Positions 8,194 through 17,417 of a stretch of DNA of 64,000 nt are shown piece by piece. The DNA is from a virus. Under the pieces are notes generated by a model, which worked only from the letters and a program-made list of their open reading frames with translations, was not told where the DNA came from and searched no databases. The stretch is from positions 1 through 64,000 of IMG/VR virus record IMGVR_UViG_3300010430_000004. One strand, given 5' to 3'. The stretch's first letter is position 1. Every line of letters starts with the position of its first letter. Position numbers and translations under genes: made by a program.

Positions 8194-8580
8194 ATGAGAT
8201 TATGGGCACAGACACTTAAAAACTATATGAATATCAACTGCTTTGAAAAAACCAGTGAATGGACTGTTAGAGAAAATGAAGAAAATCTTCTATATTTTCA
8301 ATTAGTTGATGCTGATAAGGATAATTTGCGATACATTTCTAAAGCCACTGTTCTAACTGTTGACGTTACTTTTCCAAGCATTGACGATGATTCTGAATTT
8401 ACAGTGACTGCCTCTAACCCTGATGTTGATGACAAATCTGTATTTTGCATTACCATACCTGACGATGCTACCCCTGCTTCTGGAAACTTTACAGTTTCAG
8501 TAACTGAAGATGGGAAGACTAGAAAATTTGTAGTTCTTGCTGGAATAAGCGTAGAACTTCTTAACCCTGGAAGCTGCTAA
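8194..8580 (+). CDS. Hypothetical virion protein
   Basis: A 128-aa, predicted beta-rich acidic protein. GGAG at 8181-8184 supports the ATG at 8194. First gene of the rightward late operon, overlapping the next start at 8580. Position upstream of a connector-like gene suggests a head or neck role; no motif is recognised. Confidence 0.65.
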   Translation: MRLWAQTLKNYMNINCFEKTSEWTVRENEENLLYFQLVDADKDNLRYISKATVLTVDVTFPSIDDDSEFTVTASNPDVDDKSVFCITIPDDATPASGNFTVSVTEDGKTRKFVVLAGISVELLNPGSC

Positions 8581-9410
8581 TGGCCGATTTTTCTGATAGC
8601 AAAGACTATGGAACAGCTATATACCCTGTTCATGCTAAAGAGGCAAGTGATCTATTTTCTAGAATAGAACCTATTCTTGTACCAAAAAAATTGATATCTA
8701 GGTATTTGAAAGGCATAAACCTAAACTTTAAAGATGGTTCCACCCTTGATAGTGAAGATCTAAAAGATAGAATTAATATGGCTATGAATGAATTCGAAGA
8801 GCTCACTGGTATTTTAGTAAGCCCTACAGTCATTAAACAAAAAGTGCCCTACGATAGAGCATTATATAGACAATATATGCACGTTAAATCTGAAAAAGCC
8901 CCTATAATGAGTCTATTCAGCTTTAGAATTGTGTCAGCTGGTGGAGATGAAATTTTTGAAATTCCCATAGAATGGATCGAAGCTGCTGGTTTTTCATACG
9001 GGCAAATTAACGTCATTCCACTTCTTCAAAGCTATACAAGCATGGGTGTTGCTGCTCAAGGTAGTGGTGGAATAGCACTACTTTCAATTTTAGAAAACTC
9101 TTTTCATTTTGTTCCAAGGTTTTGGGAAATAGAGTACACTACTGGGCTTTGCAACAAAGACGGTAGATTGCCAAGTATAGTGAATCAAGTAGTTGGCATG
9201 ATTGCTGCTATTGAAATTCTTAGCGAAAAAGCTGCCGATGATGCTGATACTTCAGTAAGCATTAGCAGAGATGGAGTGTCTCAATCACGTTCAGGTCCTG
9301 GAGCTGCTAAATACCAAGCAAGAATAGATAAGCTTGAGGAAAAGAAAGATAAATTGATTGAAAAACTTAAAGGTAGATTTTCTAGAAAGTATTTTGTCGG
9401 GAATTTCTAA
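8580..9410 (+). CDS. Probable head-tail connector/neck protein
   Basis: 276 aa. A helical N-terminal segment (LKDRINMAMNEFEELTGI) resembles head-completion adaptor proteins, followed by a beta-rich middle and a Lys-rich C-terminal coiled coil (LEEKKDKLIEKLKG). Overlaps its neighbours by single bases at both ends. The connector call is from architecture and place only. Confidence 0.5.
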   Translation: MADFSDSKDYGTAIYPVHAKEASDLFSRIEPILVPKKLISRYLKGINLNFKDGSTLDSEDLKDRINMAMNEFEELTGILVSPTVIKQKVPYDRALYRQYMHVKSEKAPIMSLFSFRIVSAGGDEIFEIPIEWIEAAGFSYGQINVIPLLQSYTSMGVAAQGSGGIALLSILENSFHFVPRFWEIEYTTGLCNKDGRLPSIVNQVVGMIAAIEILSEKAADDADTSVSISRDGVSQSRSGPGAAKYQARIDKLEEKKDKLIEKLKGRFSRKYFVGNF

Positions 9411-10021
9411 TGTCTCTATTTAAAAAGATGCAAAAACAAGAAATTGTCATACTTGAGAAGGGTTTTGTTAAAAACACTATAATGTCTAGTATGTTAGGTG
9501 CAGCTGCCGCCTTAAGCACTCCAGCTAACGCTGGTGATAGAGACATAGCAAGCGTACAAAAACCTAGAGCTGAAGCTCCAGCTAGTCAATTTAATAAAGA
9601 TCAGATATTAGATGCTATAAAAACTGTGGAATCCTCTGGTGGAAAAGACACGAATCACAAAGTAGTCAACTCTGGCCTCAACGCTGGAACTAGGTCTTCA
9701 TCTGCTTATGGAGTAATGCCGATTACAGCTAAGGATATTATCAGTAAGAATAAAAATCTAAAAGCCAAATATGGTCACTTGCTTGATATGAAAGGCGATG
9801 AATTTCACCAAGAATATCATAAGGATCCTGATCTGGATAGAACTATAGCTAGTCATTATTATGACAAATCTGCTAAACTTTTCGGCAATGACCCTCACAA
9901 AATAGGGTATTCTTGGCTAAATGGCAGATCAGGTGCTATGAAAGCTGTAAAGTCTGGAAAAGACATCAAAAATCATTGGCACGTTAAAAAAATAATAGAT
10001 GCTTTAAAATCTTCTAAATAA
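9410..10021 (+). CDS. Virion-associated lytic transglycosylase-like murein hydrolase
   Basis: 203 aa. After a hydrophobic signal-like stretch ending in an AxA-type site (STPANAG, about 36-42), residues ~65-190 follow the SLT/lysozyme-like fold: VESSGG supplies the likely catalytic Glu, SSAYGVMPIT matches the conserved (A/S)YGxMQ-type block, and a late Trp/Asn region (YSWLNGRSG) matches the family's closing motif. It would cut peptidoglycan during DNA entry. The signal-like N-terminus is unusual in a virion enzyme and might allow periplasmic delivery. Confidence 0.7.
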   Translation: MSLFKKMQKQEIVILEKGFVKNTIMSSMLGAAAALSTPANAGDRDIASVQKPRAEAPASQFNKDQILDAIKTVESSGGKDTNHKVVNSGLNAGTRSSSAYGVMPITAKDIISKNKNLKAKYGHLLDMKGDEFHQEYHKDPDLDRTIASHYYDKSAKLFGNDPHKIGYSWLNGRSGAMKAVKSGKDIKNHWHVKKIIDALKSSK

Positions 10022-10033
10022 CCCTTTTGGCAT

Positions 10034-10047
10034 TAATCTTTAATATA
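10034..10047 (+). promoter_or_regulatory. Motif A late-promoter-like element
   Basis: Exact TAATCTTTAATATA in the short gap before the gene at 10064. Confidence 0.65.
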
Positions 10048-10063
10048 ACCCATAGGAGTTTAT

Positions 10064-10561
10064 ATGTTGATTGACCCAAAAGAAATTGCTGACGTTTCAG
10101 ACGTTGGAACCCTTGACAGAAAAGACAAAGTCAAGATGGTTAAAACTATTGGTGGATTAAATCTAGCAGTCGGCAAAGATGGCTCTAGTAATGAAAGAAT
10201 TCTAGCCTATGCTTCCCATCCAGCTATTGTAAAGCACCAACTTAGAAAACGCTACAGTTCTCGTTTCGCTGAAACTATGCAAAAAAATGAAAGTGGAGTT
10301 TCTGAACAAGCCATTTCTTATGAAAAGAATCTTAGTCCTTTGCTTAAAAATAACGGATATGATATTTACTGCCTTAAAAAAGGCACAGAAGCAAAGTTTG
10401 TAGTTACTTGTGATAACATGGAAATTATGAGCAGCGAGATTAGTGACACTAAAGTAGAAAATGCCAATATCAAAAATAACGATAAATATAAAGAGTTTAG
10501 TCAAAATGAGGGCAAAGAAGCCTTAGTTAATTCTATTAAACAGTATATTTCAGGAGAATAA
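10064..10561 (+). CDS. Hypothetical virion-region protein
   Basis: 165 aa, charged, preceded by motif A and TAGGAG. No known domain. It lies in the head-completion cluster and ends 1 bp before the next ATG. Confidence 0.6.
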   Translation: MLIDPKEIADVSDVGTLDRKDKVKMVKTIGGLNLAVGKDGSSNERILAYASHPAIVKHQLRKRYSSRFAETMQKNESGVSEQAISYEKNLSPLLKNNGYDIYCLKKGTEAKFVVTCDNMEIMSSEISDTKVENANIKNNDKYKEFSQNEGKEALVNSIKQYISGE

Positions 10562-10562
10562 A

Positions 10563-10844
10563 ATGAAACTCAAATATCCAAGTGATTTGGAAAAAGCCCA
10601 AAAACAAACTCCAACAGCAGAGTCGGTTCACCAAGATCATATGAAAACCTCTGACAGTATGAAAGAGCATTCTTATAAGGGACACAAGATTCATACTTTT
10701 GATAAAAATGGCGATCACACATTTTCAGTAAATGGAAAAGCTGGACACTATTCTGGTGCTCAATATGAAGATGCTTGGAGCAACGATCATAAGGGAGCTT
10801 TAAAAAACGCAAAAAAACATATTAATAAAAAATTAGGAAAGTAA
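10563..10844 (+). CDS. Small basic protein with MKLKY tag and GHKI domain
   Basis: 93 aa. Opens MKLKYPSDLEKAQK, nearly identical to the starts of genes at 17447, 52321 and 55151. The rest (KGHKI...FSVNGK...HINKK) resembles the N-terminal ~60 residues of the acidic protein at 13050. Ribosome site AGGAGAATAAA. The shared tag suggests a common sorting signal, for example packaging into the capsid; this is inference. Confidence 0.65.
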   Translation: MKLKYPSDLEKAQKQTPTAESVHQDHMKTSDSMKEHSYKGHKIHTFDKNGDHTFSVNGKAGHYSGAQYEDAWSNDHKGALKNAKKHINKKLGK

Positions 10845-11743
10845 TGGCAGATAAAAAACCAAAAGGCAACCAATTACTTGCTAATCCTGATAGTGAATGG
10901 GAAGTAACTATAAACCTAGATGCAGATGAAAGGTTTGTTAACGGACAAGGTACGGACTTTGTTCATTATAAAGCTATACCTTCTTCTATTGGTGTTAAAG
11001 AACGTGGTGATTACAGAAAGGTTGACGCTGCTGATATATCTGCTACTAATGGTTTTAAATATAAAGAAGCTGGTTGTTTTACTGCTATGCTTGTTTCAAA
11101 TAGAAAAAGCAAAAATGCTATGGACGGTGGATTGTTCGATGAATCTACTGCCAGACTTATAATGCCTCGATTTTATAATAAAAATGGCGATTCTGGTGGC
11201 AAAAGAATACACCTAGCTCCAGGTGATCGCATCTATATTAAAGATGCTGACGTAGAGGTTCCTAATTGGCAGAAAATGACATATACTCCTGACAATGGTG
11301 AAGATGTTGCACAATTTCCAATAACTTGCGTAGAATATCTAGAAGATTCCCAAGGAGTAGAATATGTTGCTGGAAGGCACTTTACACTTAATAAAGATGG
11401 AAATATCAAATGGTTGGCTGGACAGAAAAATCCTGGAATAGATCCTGATACTGGAAAAGGCCGAGTATATTCATTAAGATACCTATACAATGCTCACTAT
11501 TATGTCCTTTCTATACCTAACGAACTTAGAGTAGGCAGGGTAACTGAAGGTGGAGTTAGAAAAACTGCAAGAATGCCTTACCATGCTGTTATTCAGAGAG
11601 AATACGTTTATCACCAAAAAGTTAAGTCTAAAAAACCAGAAAATATTGGAAAAGACACTAAAAGAACTAAAGAAGAGCCTGACCAAAAGCCTACTAATTA
11701 CACACCAATAAAGGTGAATATGAACATTGTGGACGATGAATAG
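10844..11743 (+). CDS. Hypothetical structural protein
   Basis: 299 aa, beta-rich, with a Lys-rich C-terminal tail (about 255-290). Overlaps the preceding stop (TAATG). Located among neck/tail completion genes; no domain is recognised. Confidence 0.6.
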   Translation: MADKKPKGNQLLANPDSEWEVTINLDADERFVNGQGTDFVHYKAIPSSIGVKERGDYRKVDAADISATNGFKYKEAGCFTAMLVSNRKSKNAMDGGLFDESTARLIMPRFYNKNGDSGGKRIHLAPGDRIYIKDADVEVPNWQKMTYTPDNGEDVAQFPITCVEYLEDSQGVEYVAGRHFTLNKDGNIKWLAGQKNPGIDPDTGKGRVYSLRYLYNAHYYVLSIPNELRVGRVTEGGVRKTARMPYHAVIQREYVYHQKVKSKKPENIGKDTKRTKEEPDQKPTNYTPIKVNMNIVDDE

Positions 11744-11750
11744 GAAAACC

Positions 11751-11764
11751 TAATCTTTAATTAA
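11751..11764 (+). promoter_or_regulatory. Motif A late-promoter-like element
   Basis: TAATCTTTAATTAA directly before the AGAGGA site of the gene at 11777. Confidence 0.6.
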
Positions 11765-11776
11765 AGAGGAAAAATT

Positions 11777-12169
11777 ATGAATAAACCAAAAAGACGGATT
11801 AAAGACATTACAGACCCTAGTTCGGTCACTATGATTCATCATAACGCTGCTACTGGTGCCCAAAAGGGTATGAGCTCTGTTCTTCCAGTACCTCAAGCCA
11901 TTAAAACTACTGATGCTCAAGCCTATGCTCTTCCTGCTGGTCTTCAAAAAATTGGAGCTGGTAAATTAGTATGGCTAACTGCTGCTGGTTATACTCTCAC
12001 AGATAGCACTGGAGAATACAAGCCTGTAACAGTTTCTGCTGCATTAGCGCCTATTGGAAGCGTAGTTTCTACTGGCTTGCATTGGGATACTATCACAGCT
12101 CCTGGTGCTTTTATTGTAGAAGATGATAGTGATGTAACTAGAGACGTTTACCCAAGTTCACAAGGGTAA
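11777..12169 (+). CDS. Hypothetical small virion protein
   Basis: 130 aa with a basic N-terminus (NKPKRRIKD) and a beta-rich Ala/Thr/Gly body. It has its own motif A promoter and an AGAGGA site, consistent with high late expression such as a decoration or minor capsid protein. Function not established. Confidence 0.6.
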   Translation: MNKPKRRIKDITDPSSVTMIHHNAATGAQKGMSSVLPVPQAIKTTDAQAYALPAGLQKIGAGKLVWLTAAGYTLTDSTGEYKPVTVSAALAPIGSVVSTGLHWDTITAPGAFIVEDDSDVTRDVYPSSQG

Positions 12170-12171
12170 CG

Positions 12172-13050
12172 ATGAAAGACTACCGTTCTATTTGCAAAAC
12201 TATTTTAGGTGACGATATATTTGAAACTCTTCAAAAGTTTGAAATATATAAGCCTAATACAAATACTGCACTAGATCCTAGAGAACTAGAAATAGCAATG
12301 CAAGTAGTACCTAGAACTATTCTTTCTTATGTTAGCAACTGCGTAGCTGGCATGAAAGCTGGAGAAGTAAGAGAATGTTCTATACCTTTTGGCGAAAATG
12401 CTAATTGGACAATAAATAAACACGGCCCAGATGATTATAACGGAGAAATTAGAGAAAATAATAAAGTAAAATATGACTTTAAATATAGAAGTATTCCAGG
12501 AATGGCAATGCTTCTTATGACTAGTTTTGAGCTTTATGATTTTAATGATTTAGAAGAGAAAAAGGAAACCGCTCCACAACCAGACACTTGCAAAATGCAA
12601 GAACTTATTGATGAGAGATTAAAGATTTATGACCTTATTAATAGTGTAGTTTCTAATAAGATGGAAGTTAGGGAAGCTAGAGAGCAATTTATCAATGAAA
12701 AACTTAACAGAATCATTGCTCAATTAGAGGTACAAAAGACTATGGAAGATAATGCCAATCAAAAGAAAGACCTTAAACTTAAACGATTCCTTGAAGCCAA
12801 GGCTAAACCAGAGCAAAAGGAATTTGAAATTTCTTTTGAAAAATCTGAAAAAGCTATATGTGGTGATTGTGGATCTTCTTTATTTGATTCTGCTGGGTGG
12901 AAGTCTGGTTGTATCTGTTCAGGAGATGACCGGAATAAAAAGGTTTGGTTGAAGAAAACAGAAGGTGGAGTAAAGCTTAAGTTTTCTAAGGGTTGGGATG
13001 AAGAGAATGTTCAGATGTTGCTTCAAAGTTTGAAAAAGGTGAGAAAATAA
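12172..13050 (+). CDS. Hypothetical protein with C-terminal zinc ribbon
   Basis: 292 aa. Central long helices (about 145-205) and a Cys cluster CGDC...CIC near residues 230-250 that could bind zinc. Ends on the start codon of the acidic protein at 13050 (TAATG). Function unknown; possibly an adaptor or internal head protein. Confidence 0.6.
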   Translation: MKDYRSICKTILGDDIFETLQKFEIYKPNTNTALDPRELEIAMQVVPRTILSYVSNCVAGMKAGEVRECSIPFGENANWTINKHGPDDYNGEIRENNKVKYDFKYRSIPGMAMLLMTSFELYDFNDLEEKKETAPQPDTCKMQELIDERLKIYDLINSVVSNKMEVREAREQFINEKLNRIIAQLEVQKTMEDNANQKKDLKLKRFLEAKAKPEQKEFEISFEKSEKAICGDCGSSLFDSAGWKSGCICSGDDRNKKVWLKKTEGGVKLKFSKGWDEENVQMLLQSLKKVRK

Positions 13051-14657
13051 TGTCAAAAAAAGATTATAGTTATATAAAAAATGCCAATATTCACCACACA
13101 GTTGATGATGTTGATCACAAGGGACATAAAATAACAACAAAAGTAATGTCTCACAAAAATGGTGGAACATACGCTCATGCCTTTATCAATGGAAAACCCC
13201 ATGGCAATGCTGAAATGAACACCGAAACTGCTCATGGCAAAGCTAGAGATCATATAGATAAGAAAACAAGTGTTAATAAATCTGAAGGTATTGACGCTCA
13301 GAATGAACAAAACCACAAAGAAATGTACAATGAAAATCCTAAACCTAGAAGCGTTACTAAGTTCGTGGCCTTTAATGCTAATAATGTTTCTTCTAAATTA
13401 GTAGACCACATCAATGCTAACGACCATGTTGGTCTTTCGCAAGCTTCTCAAAACTTACATGATGCTGCTGATGTTATTTCTAGTTGGGTAGAAAATGCTA
13501 GAGGTACAGTGGTATCACGAGCAGCTGACGAAATCATAGCTATGGTTCCAGAAGAGGCTCTTGGCTCTATTGAAGAAGTTAAAGCAAACTATAAACAACT
13601 CTCTGGACATGACCTTACTTGTGGTATTGGTGACTCTCTTGCCGATGCTGCAAACTCTCTTATTGGAAACAAAAATGGAGATGAAGCTCTTGAAGAAAAT
13701 GACGAAAATGACCAAATTGATGAAATAGATCAAGAAATGGACGAAGTAGCTGAAGATATTGCCAGTGATGGCTCTGAAGATGTTGATCAAGACGGCGTTG
13801 CTGATTCTGATGAAGAACATGGTGAGATTGATCCTGAAATGGACGATGCTAATGCTGATGGTGAAGTGGACCATGAAGAAGCTATGCAAGATGAGCAAGC
13901 TCCACCTGAAGGTGATGTTGCTGAAGAAGATTTTGTTGAAGGTGAAGCTGCTGCTTCTGAAGTAGAAGATCAAGCCGGAGAAGAAGCCGCTGAAGAATAT
14001 TCTGAAGAAGTACCCGAAATGGATGATACTCAAGAAGTTCCTGAGCATGAAGAAGGATTAAATCCTGAAGAAAAACAAATACACGATGCTACTGAGTCTG
14101 AAACTGACGAGCAAGAAATTGCTGAAGAACAAGGCTCTGAAATTGCTCAAAGAGATGAACAGGATTCTGATATGATTGAAGAGAATATGGAACAAGAGCA
14201 AGAAATGGTAGATCCAGCTCAAGAAGAAATGCCACCTGAAGGTGAAGAAATGGCAGAGGGCAACCTAGAGCCAGAAGAGCAAGAGCTTTTTGACCTATTG
14301 TCTCAAGATCTTAACGATGAACCTGAAAGCGCCACTTTACATGACGCTAAGGCTAGAATTGTTGAAACCTTAAATAACCTTAAAGCAAATAAAGATAGTA
14401 TTGAAGCTATGAAGAGTCACGACCCTGAAGCTTATGGTACTCTTATTGAATTTATTAGAAGTATGATTGATATGGCCAAACAAGTAAGATCTGAGGAGGG
14501 TGCTGAAGATATGGAAGCTGCTCCTGAAGACGATACTGAAGGGGCCTCTAGTGAAATGCCACCTGAAGGTGAAGAAATGGCAATGCCTGAAGAAACTGAA
14601 TCTGATGACGATGAGTCTGAAGAGGAGGAAGAAGAGGTAAAAAAGCCGCAGGGGTAG
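13050..14657 (+). CDS. Very acidic virion-region protein, zero-frame product
   Basis: 535 aa. Residues 1-75 carry a GHKI-type domain shared with the 10563 product. Residues ~210-420 and 480-535 are extraordinarily rich in Glu/Asp, including a Ca-binding-like DVDQDGVADSDE stretch. The gene ends at TAG 14655 inside a stem-loop, three codons after an A-AAA-AAG slippery heptamer in the correct phase. A second, -1 frameshifted product of about 609 aa with a basic tail is therefore likely. A prohead core or DNA-mimic role is possible but unproven. Confidence 0.75.
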   Translation: MSKKDYSYIKNANIHHTVDDVDHKGHKITTKVMSHKNGGTYAHAFINGKPHGNAEMNTETAHGKARDHIDKKTSVNKSEGIDAQNEQNHKEMYNENPKPRSVTKFVAFNANNVSSKLVDHINANDHVGLSQASQNLHDAADVISSWVENARGTVVSRAADEIIAMVPEEALGSIEEVKANYKQLSGHDLTCGIGDSLADAANSLIGNKNGDEALEENDENDQIDEIDQEMDEVAEDIASDGSEDVDQDGVADSDEEHGEIDPEMDDANADGEVDHEEAMQDEQAPPEGDVAEEDFVEGEAAASEVEDQAGEEAAEEYSEEVPEMDDTQEVPEHEEGLNPEEKQIHDATESETDEQEIAEEQGSEIAQRDEQDSDMIEENMEQEQEMVDPAQEEMPPEGEEMAEGNLEPEEQELFDLLSQDLNDEPESATLHDAKARIVETLNNLKANKDSIEAMKSHDPEAYGTLIEFIRSMIDMAKQVRSEEGAEDMEAAPEDDTEGASSEMPPEGEEMAMPEETESDDDESEEEEEEVKKPQG

Positions 14658-14677
14658 GTAGCAAGTCTCTCCCTACC
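14626..14677 (+). promoter_or_regulatory. Programmed -1 ribosomal frameshift signal
   Basis: Slippery heptamer A-AAA-AAG at 14639-14645 in phase with the 13050 gene. A Shine-Dalgarno-like GAGGAGG lies just upstream (about 14621-14627). A 6-nt spacer is followed by a 7-bp stem GGGTAGG (14652-14658) with CCTACCC (14672-14678). This is the same layout as the dnaX signal of E. coli. Confidence 0.8.
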
Positions 14678-14878
14678 CAGGCTACCAAACACGTTAGACG
14701 TAAACAAATGCCATACGGTGCAACCAATGCTAAGGGTAAACTTAAGTATAAAGGTTCGCAAGGAAAACGTAGAAGCATAGATGCTAAACTTGGTATGCAC
14801 ATTGATGGGGCAACTGGAGATCTTGACCACGGAAAAGCTAGACCGAGGGGCAAAAAGAAACCGTCAGAAGGCGTATAA
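14645..14878 (+). CDS. -1 frame extension of the acidic protein
   Basis: An open -1 frame of about 77 codons entered from the slippery site, ending at TAA 14876 that overlaps the next ATG (TAATG). It has no ribosome binding site of its own; the first internal ATG (14708) lacks a Shine-Dalgarno. The peptide is strongly basic (KHVRRKQ, GSQGKRRS, RPRGKKK), opposite to the acidic body. Best read as the C-terminal tail of a frameshift product of the 13050 gene. Confidence 0.7.
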   Translation, partial: AAGVGSKSLPTQATKHVRRKQMPYGATNAKGKLKYKGSQGKRRSIDAKLGMHIDGATGDLDHGKARPRGKKKPSEGV

Positions 14879-15636
14879 TGTCTGGAAAATATTTAGACCT
14901 AAATATAGATATTGCCGAATTAACTAAAGAGTTTGAAGGTATAAAATCAGAAGTAGCTGAAGCTGTTAGAAATTCAGCTGAAACTTTAGCTACCATGACT
15001 CACGCCAAGGTAAATGAGCTTGCTACTGATAAACTAAACACTCGTGCTAAACAATATAAAGAAAACGTTACTTTCGAAGAAATCCAAAAAGGAGTATGGG
15101 TGATTACCCTTTTAGAGCCTGCTATGTGGATAGAAGAAGGCCAATCCTCTTACGATATGAAAGAGACCCATCTTAGAAAAAATGCTAAAGTTGGTAAAGA
15201 TGGCAAACGCTACAAACAAATACCTTTTGATAAAGCCAAAGCACCTAGTCAACAATCAGAAAGTGCAAATAAGCTAACTGGACAAATCAAACAACATCTT
15301 AGAGCTAACAAAATACCTTTCAGAAAAATAGAAACTAATGAACATGGTTCACCACGGTTAGGTCTTTTGCATAAATTTACAGTAGATTCTGACAAACCTA
15401 GTGCTAGGTCTAAATCACCTAGCCTTCAAAACGTATCTATTTATCAAAGCAAAGATAGCACTGGCAATGTTCGTAGAGATATAATGACTTTTAGAACTAT
15501 TAGTGACAATTCAGAAAATTGGCAACATCCAGGAAATGATGCTGTGAATATATTCGATGAAGCTTATAAATGGGCTGAAAGAGAATGGGAAACCAAAATA
15601 TTGCCTGATATTCTGGACTCTTTTGATAAAAAATAA
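14878..15636 (+). CDS. Probable neck/tail completion protein
   Basis: 252 aa. An N-terminal helical segment (AVRNSAETLATMTHAKVNEL) followed by a beta sheet region with a conserved-looking WIEEGQSSYDMK resembles HK97 gp10-like neck/tail completion proteins. It is coupled to the preceding frameshift frame by TAATG. Confidence 0.45.
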   Translation: MSGKYLDLNIDIAELTKEFEGIKSEVAEAVRNSAETLATMTHAKVNELATDKLNTRAKQYKENVTFEEIQKGVWVITLLEPAMWIEEGQSSYDMKETHLRKNAKVGKDGKRYKQIPFDKAKAPSQQSESANKLTGQIKQHLRANKIPFRKIETNEHGSPRLGLLHKFTVDSDKPSARSKSPSLQNVSIYQSKDSTGNVRRDIMTFRTISDNSENWQHPGNDAVNIFDEAYKWAEREWETKILPDILDSFDKK

Positions 15637-15647
15637 TCTTTAATTAG
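15634..15647 (+). promoter_or_regulatory. Motif A late-promoter-like element
   Basis: TAATCTTTAATTAG, starting at the stop codon of the previous gene and ending next to the AGAGG site of the gene at 15656. Confidence 0.6.
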
Positions 15648-15655
15648 AGGTAAGA

Positions 15656-16651
15656 ATGACTGGAATTTTTCAAGGCGATGCATTATTCAAAAGAGTAATT
15701 GAACTTATGTTAGAAGACATACGCCATAATCCTTGGTTAATTGACCACATATTCTCTCAACTTAAAGAAAATAGCTATCTAGCTGATAAACATGGACAAA
15801 AAGAAATAGAAAACATCAAAGACTGGTTTGCTTCTAATAAGGTAAGTATCTTTATGAAAAATAGACTAGATGGTATAGAATATCCTTGTGTAATTATAAA
15901 GCTAGGCTCATCTATAGATAGAGAAGATTTAAGAACTTTAGGCGACCAAGATTTAGATATTCTTGAATTTAACCCTGAAGATATTGATCAACCAATTCCC
16001 TATATAGTTTCTCCTTTTGATATAGCATCTTATGATGATTCTACAAAAATAGTAACATTTCCTACTGGAACAACCACAGAAGATGTTGGTACTGGTATGC
16101 TTCTAGTAGATCCATCTAATGGAAATGCGTATACTATAGAATCAATAGTTGATCAAGATAAAGTTAAAATATTAGATACACTAGACATGACTGGAGTAAC
16201 TAGGGTTGGGGTATTTCCTCAATATCCTATATATAGAGCCAGAGTAGAGTCTAGAACCTTTGAACAACAATACGTTTTTGAATGTAAGGCCCATGGTGAG
16301 CCAGCATACGCTATTTGGTTGCATGATGTTGTTTTATATGGACTTATGAGATACAATGAAGCCCTTATGGAGGGAAATGGATTCCAACTAGCTGGTTTTC
16401 AAAGCATGGATATATTAAAAGATGCCACTGGTGGAGACAATGTATACATGAGAAATATTAAAATTAATGGGTTGGCCAAAATGGAGTGGGTAAAATCTCC
16501 TACTAGAATTATAGAAGTGGCTAAACTTAAAGACTCTGACTCCGAAACAGCTTCCCCTGCTGGTATAAAGATATTAGCTAATTTGCCCGACGAAATTGCC
16601 GATGAGTGCTCTTCTTGGCAGACCGTAGAAGATGAGGAAATTAGTGACTAA
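15656..16651 (+). CDS. Hypothetical tail/neck protein
   Basis: 331 aa, acidic; a helical N-terminus then a largely beta body. Own motif A and AGAGG site. Between neck-like genes and the sheath, so a tail terminator or similar role is plausible, but nothing diagnostic is visible. Confidence 0.6.
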   Translation: MTGIFQGDALFKRVIELMLEDIRHNPWLIDHIFSQLKENSYLADKHGQKEIENIKDWFASNKVSIFMKNRLDGIEYPCVIIKLGSSIDREDLRTLGDQDLDILEFNPEDIDQPIPYIVSPFDIASYDDSTKIVTFPTGTTTEDVGTGMLLVDPSNGNAYTIESIVDQDKVKILDTLDMTGVTRVGVFPQYPIYRARVESRTFEQQYVFECKAHGEPAYAIWLHDVVLYGLMRYNEALMEGNGFQLAGFQSMDILKDATGGDNVYMRNIKINGLAKMEWVKSPTRIIEVAKLKDSDSETASPAGIKILANLPDEIADECSSWQTVEDEEISD

Positions 16652-16663
16652 ATCTTTAATATT
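16650..16663 (+). promoter_or_regulatory. Motif A late-promoter-like element
   Basis: AAATCTTTAATATT overlapping the previous stop codon, followed by AGAGGAATT and the ATG at 16675. Confidence 0.55.
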
Positions 16664-16674
16664 AGAGGAATTAT

Positions 16675-17376
16675 ATGTCTAAGATTTATACCCCACAAGA
16701 AGTGGTTCAAGAGATTACAAAAAGCTTAAAATCTAAGCTTAAAGAATATGCTAGACTTAAAGGCAAGAAAGCTGTTGAAGACCTTGAAGATAATGATCAT
16801 TTGCCAGAATTAGAAACAACTCCTAGCCCTGATAAAGAGATTCTTACAAAAGCCAAAATAGACACTGTTAAATATGGAAAAGAAAAAGGTGGAGATTCTT
16901 CTATCGCTGCTAGAGCAATGAAACACAATGATAGACAAGATAGAGCCCATGATCTTGGACAAGCTGATAAGAAAAGATTTGAAACATCTGCTGAAAGACT
17001 CAAATCTAAAAAAATAAGCAATGCTGCTAAACCTCTAGACAAATCTAACTATGGTCCCAAAGGTGGAGGCCAATATTCTCAAGCAGATAATGAACGTAGA
17101 AAAAATAGCATTCATGGTAATGTAGGTGATATAAGTAGTGAATATTCTTCAGTAAAAATGAAAACTGGAGCCAATGCTTCTGGTGGACAAGGTAAAACTA
17201 AGTTCAATGAAGATATGAAAAAACTTAAAGCTAAAAATAAAAAGCAACCAGTTACCTCTATGAAAGACATGAGTCCTGAAAAGAAGGCAAAACTAAAAGA
17301 ACTATATGAAACTAAAGTAAAAAAGAGCGAAAAACTCAAAAACTTGTTGACTAAAATTAAAGAAAAAGGTAATTAA
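16675..17376 (+). CDS. Basic hypothetical protein, probable internal virion protein
   Basis: 233 aa, Lys-rich, low-complexity and predicted largely disordered or helical. Own motif A promoter. Such soluble basic proteins in late operons are often packaged with DNA, but this is inference. Confidence 0.55.
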   Translation: MSKIYTPQEVVQEITKSLKSKLKEYARLKGKKAVEDLEDNDHLPELETTPSPDKEILTKAKIDTVKYGKEKGGDSSIAARAMKHNDRQDRAHDLGQADKKRFETSAERLKSKKISNAAKPLDKSNYGPKGGGQYSQADNERRKNSIHGNVGDISSEYSSVKMKTGANASGGQGKTKFNEDMKKLKAKNKKQPVTSMKDMSPEKKAKLKELYETKVKKSEKLKNLLTKIKEKGN

Positions 17377-17417
17377 TTGAAATTATTAGAGATTTTTATT
17401 TGCGAAGTTTGTAGTAA

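Noticed and set aside
13515-14048. Long minus-strand frame (177 aa) opposite the acidic protein
   Set aside because: It is the antisense shadow of GAA/GAT-rich codons (giving Phe/Ile/Ser), with no ribosome site.
14708-14878. Independent 56-aa gene starting at ATG 14708
   Set aside because: It has no ribosome binding site; the frame is open back to the slippery heptamer, so a frameshift extension explains it better.
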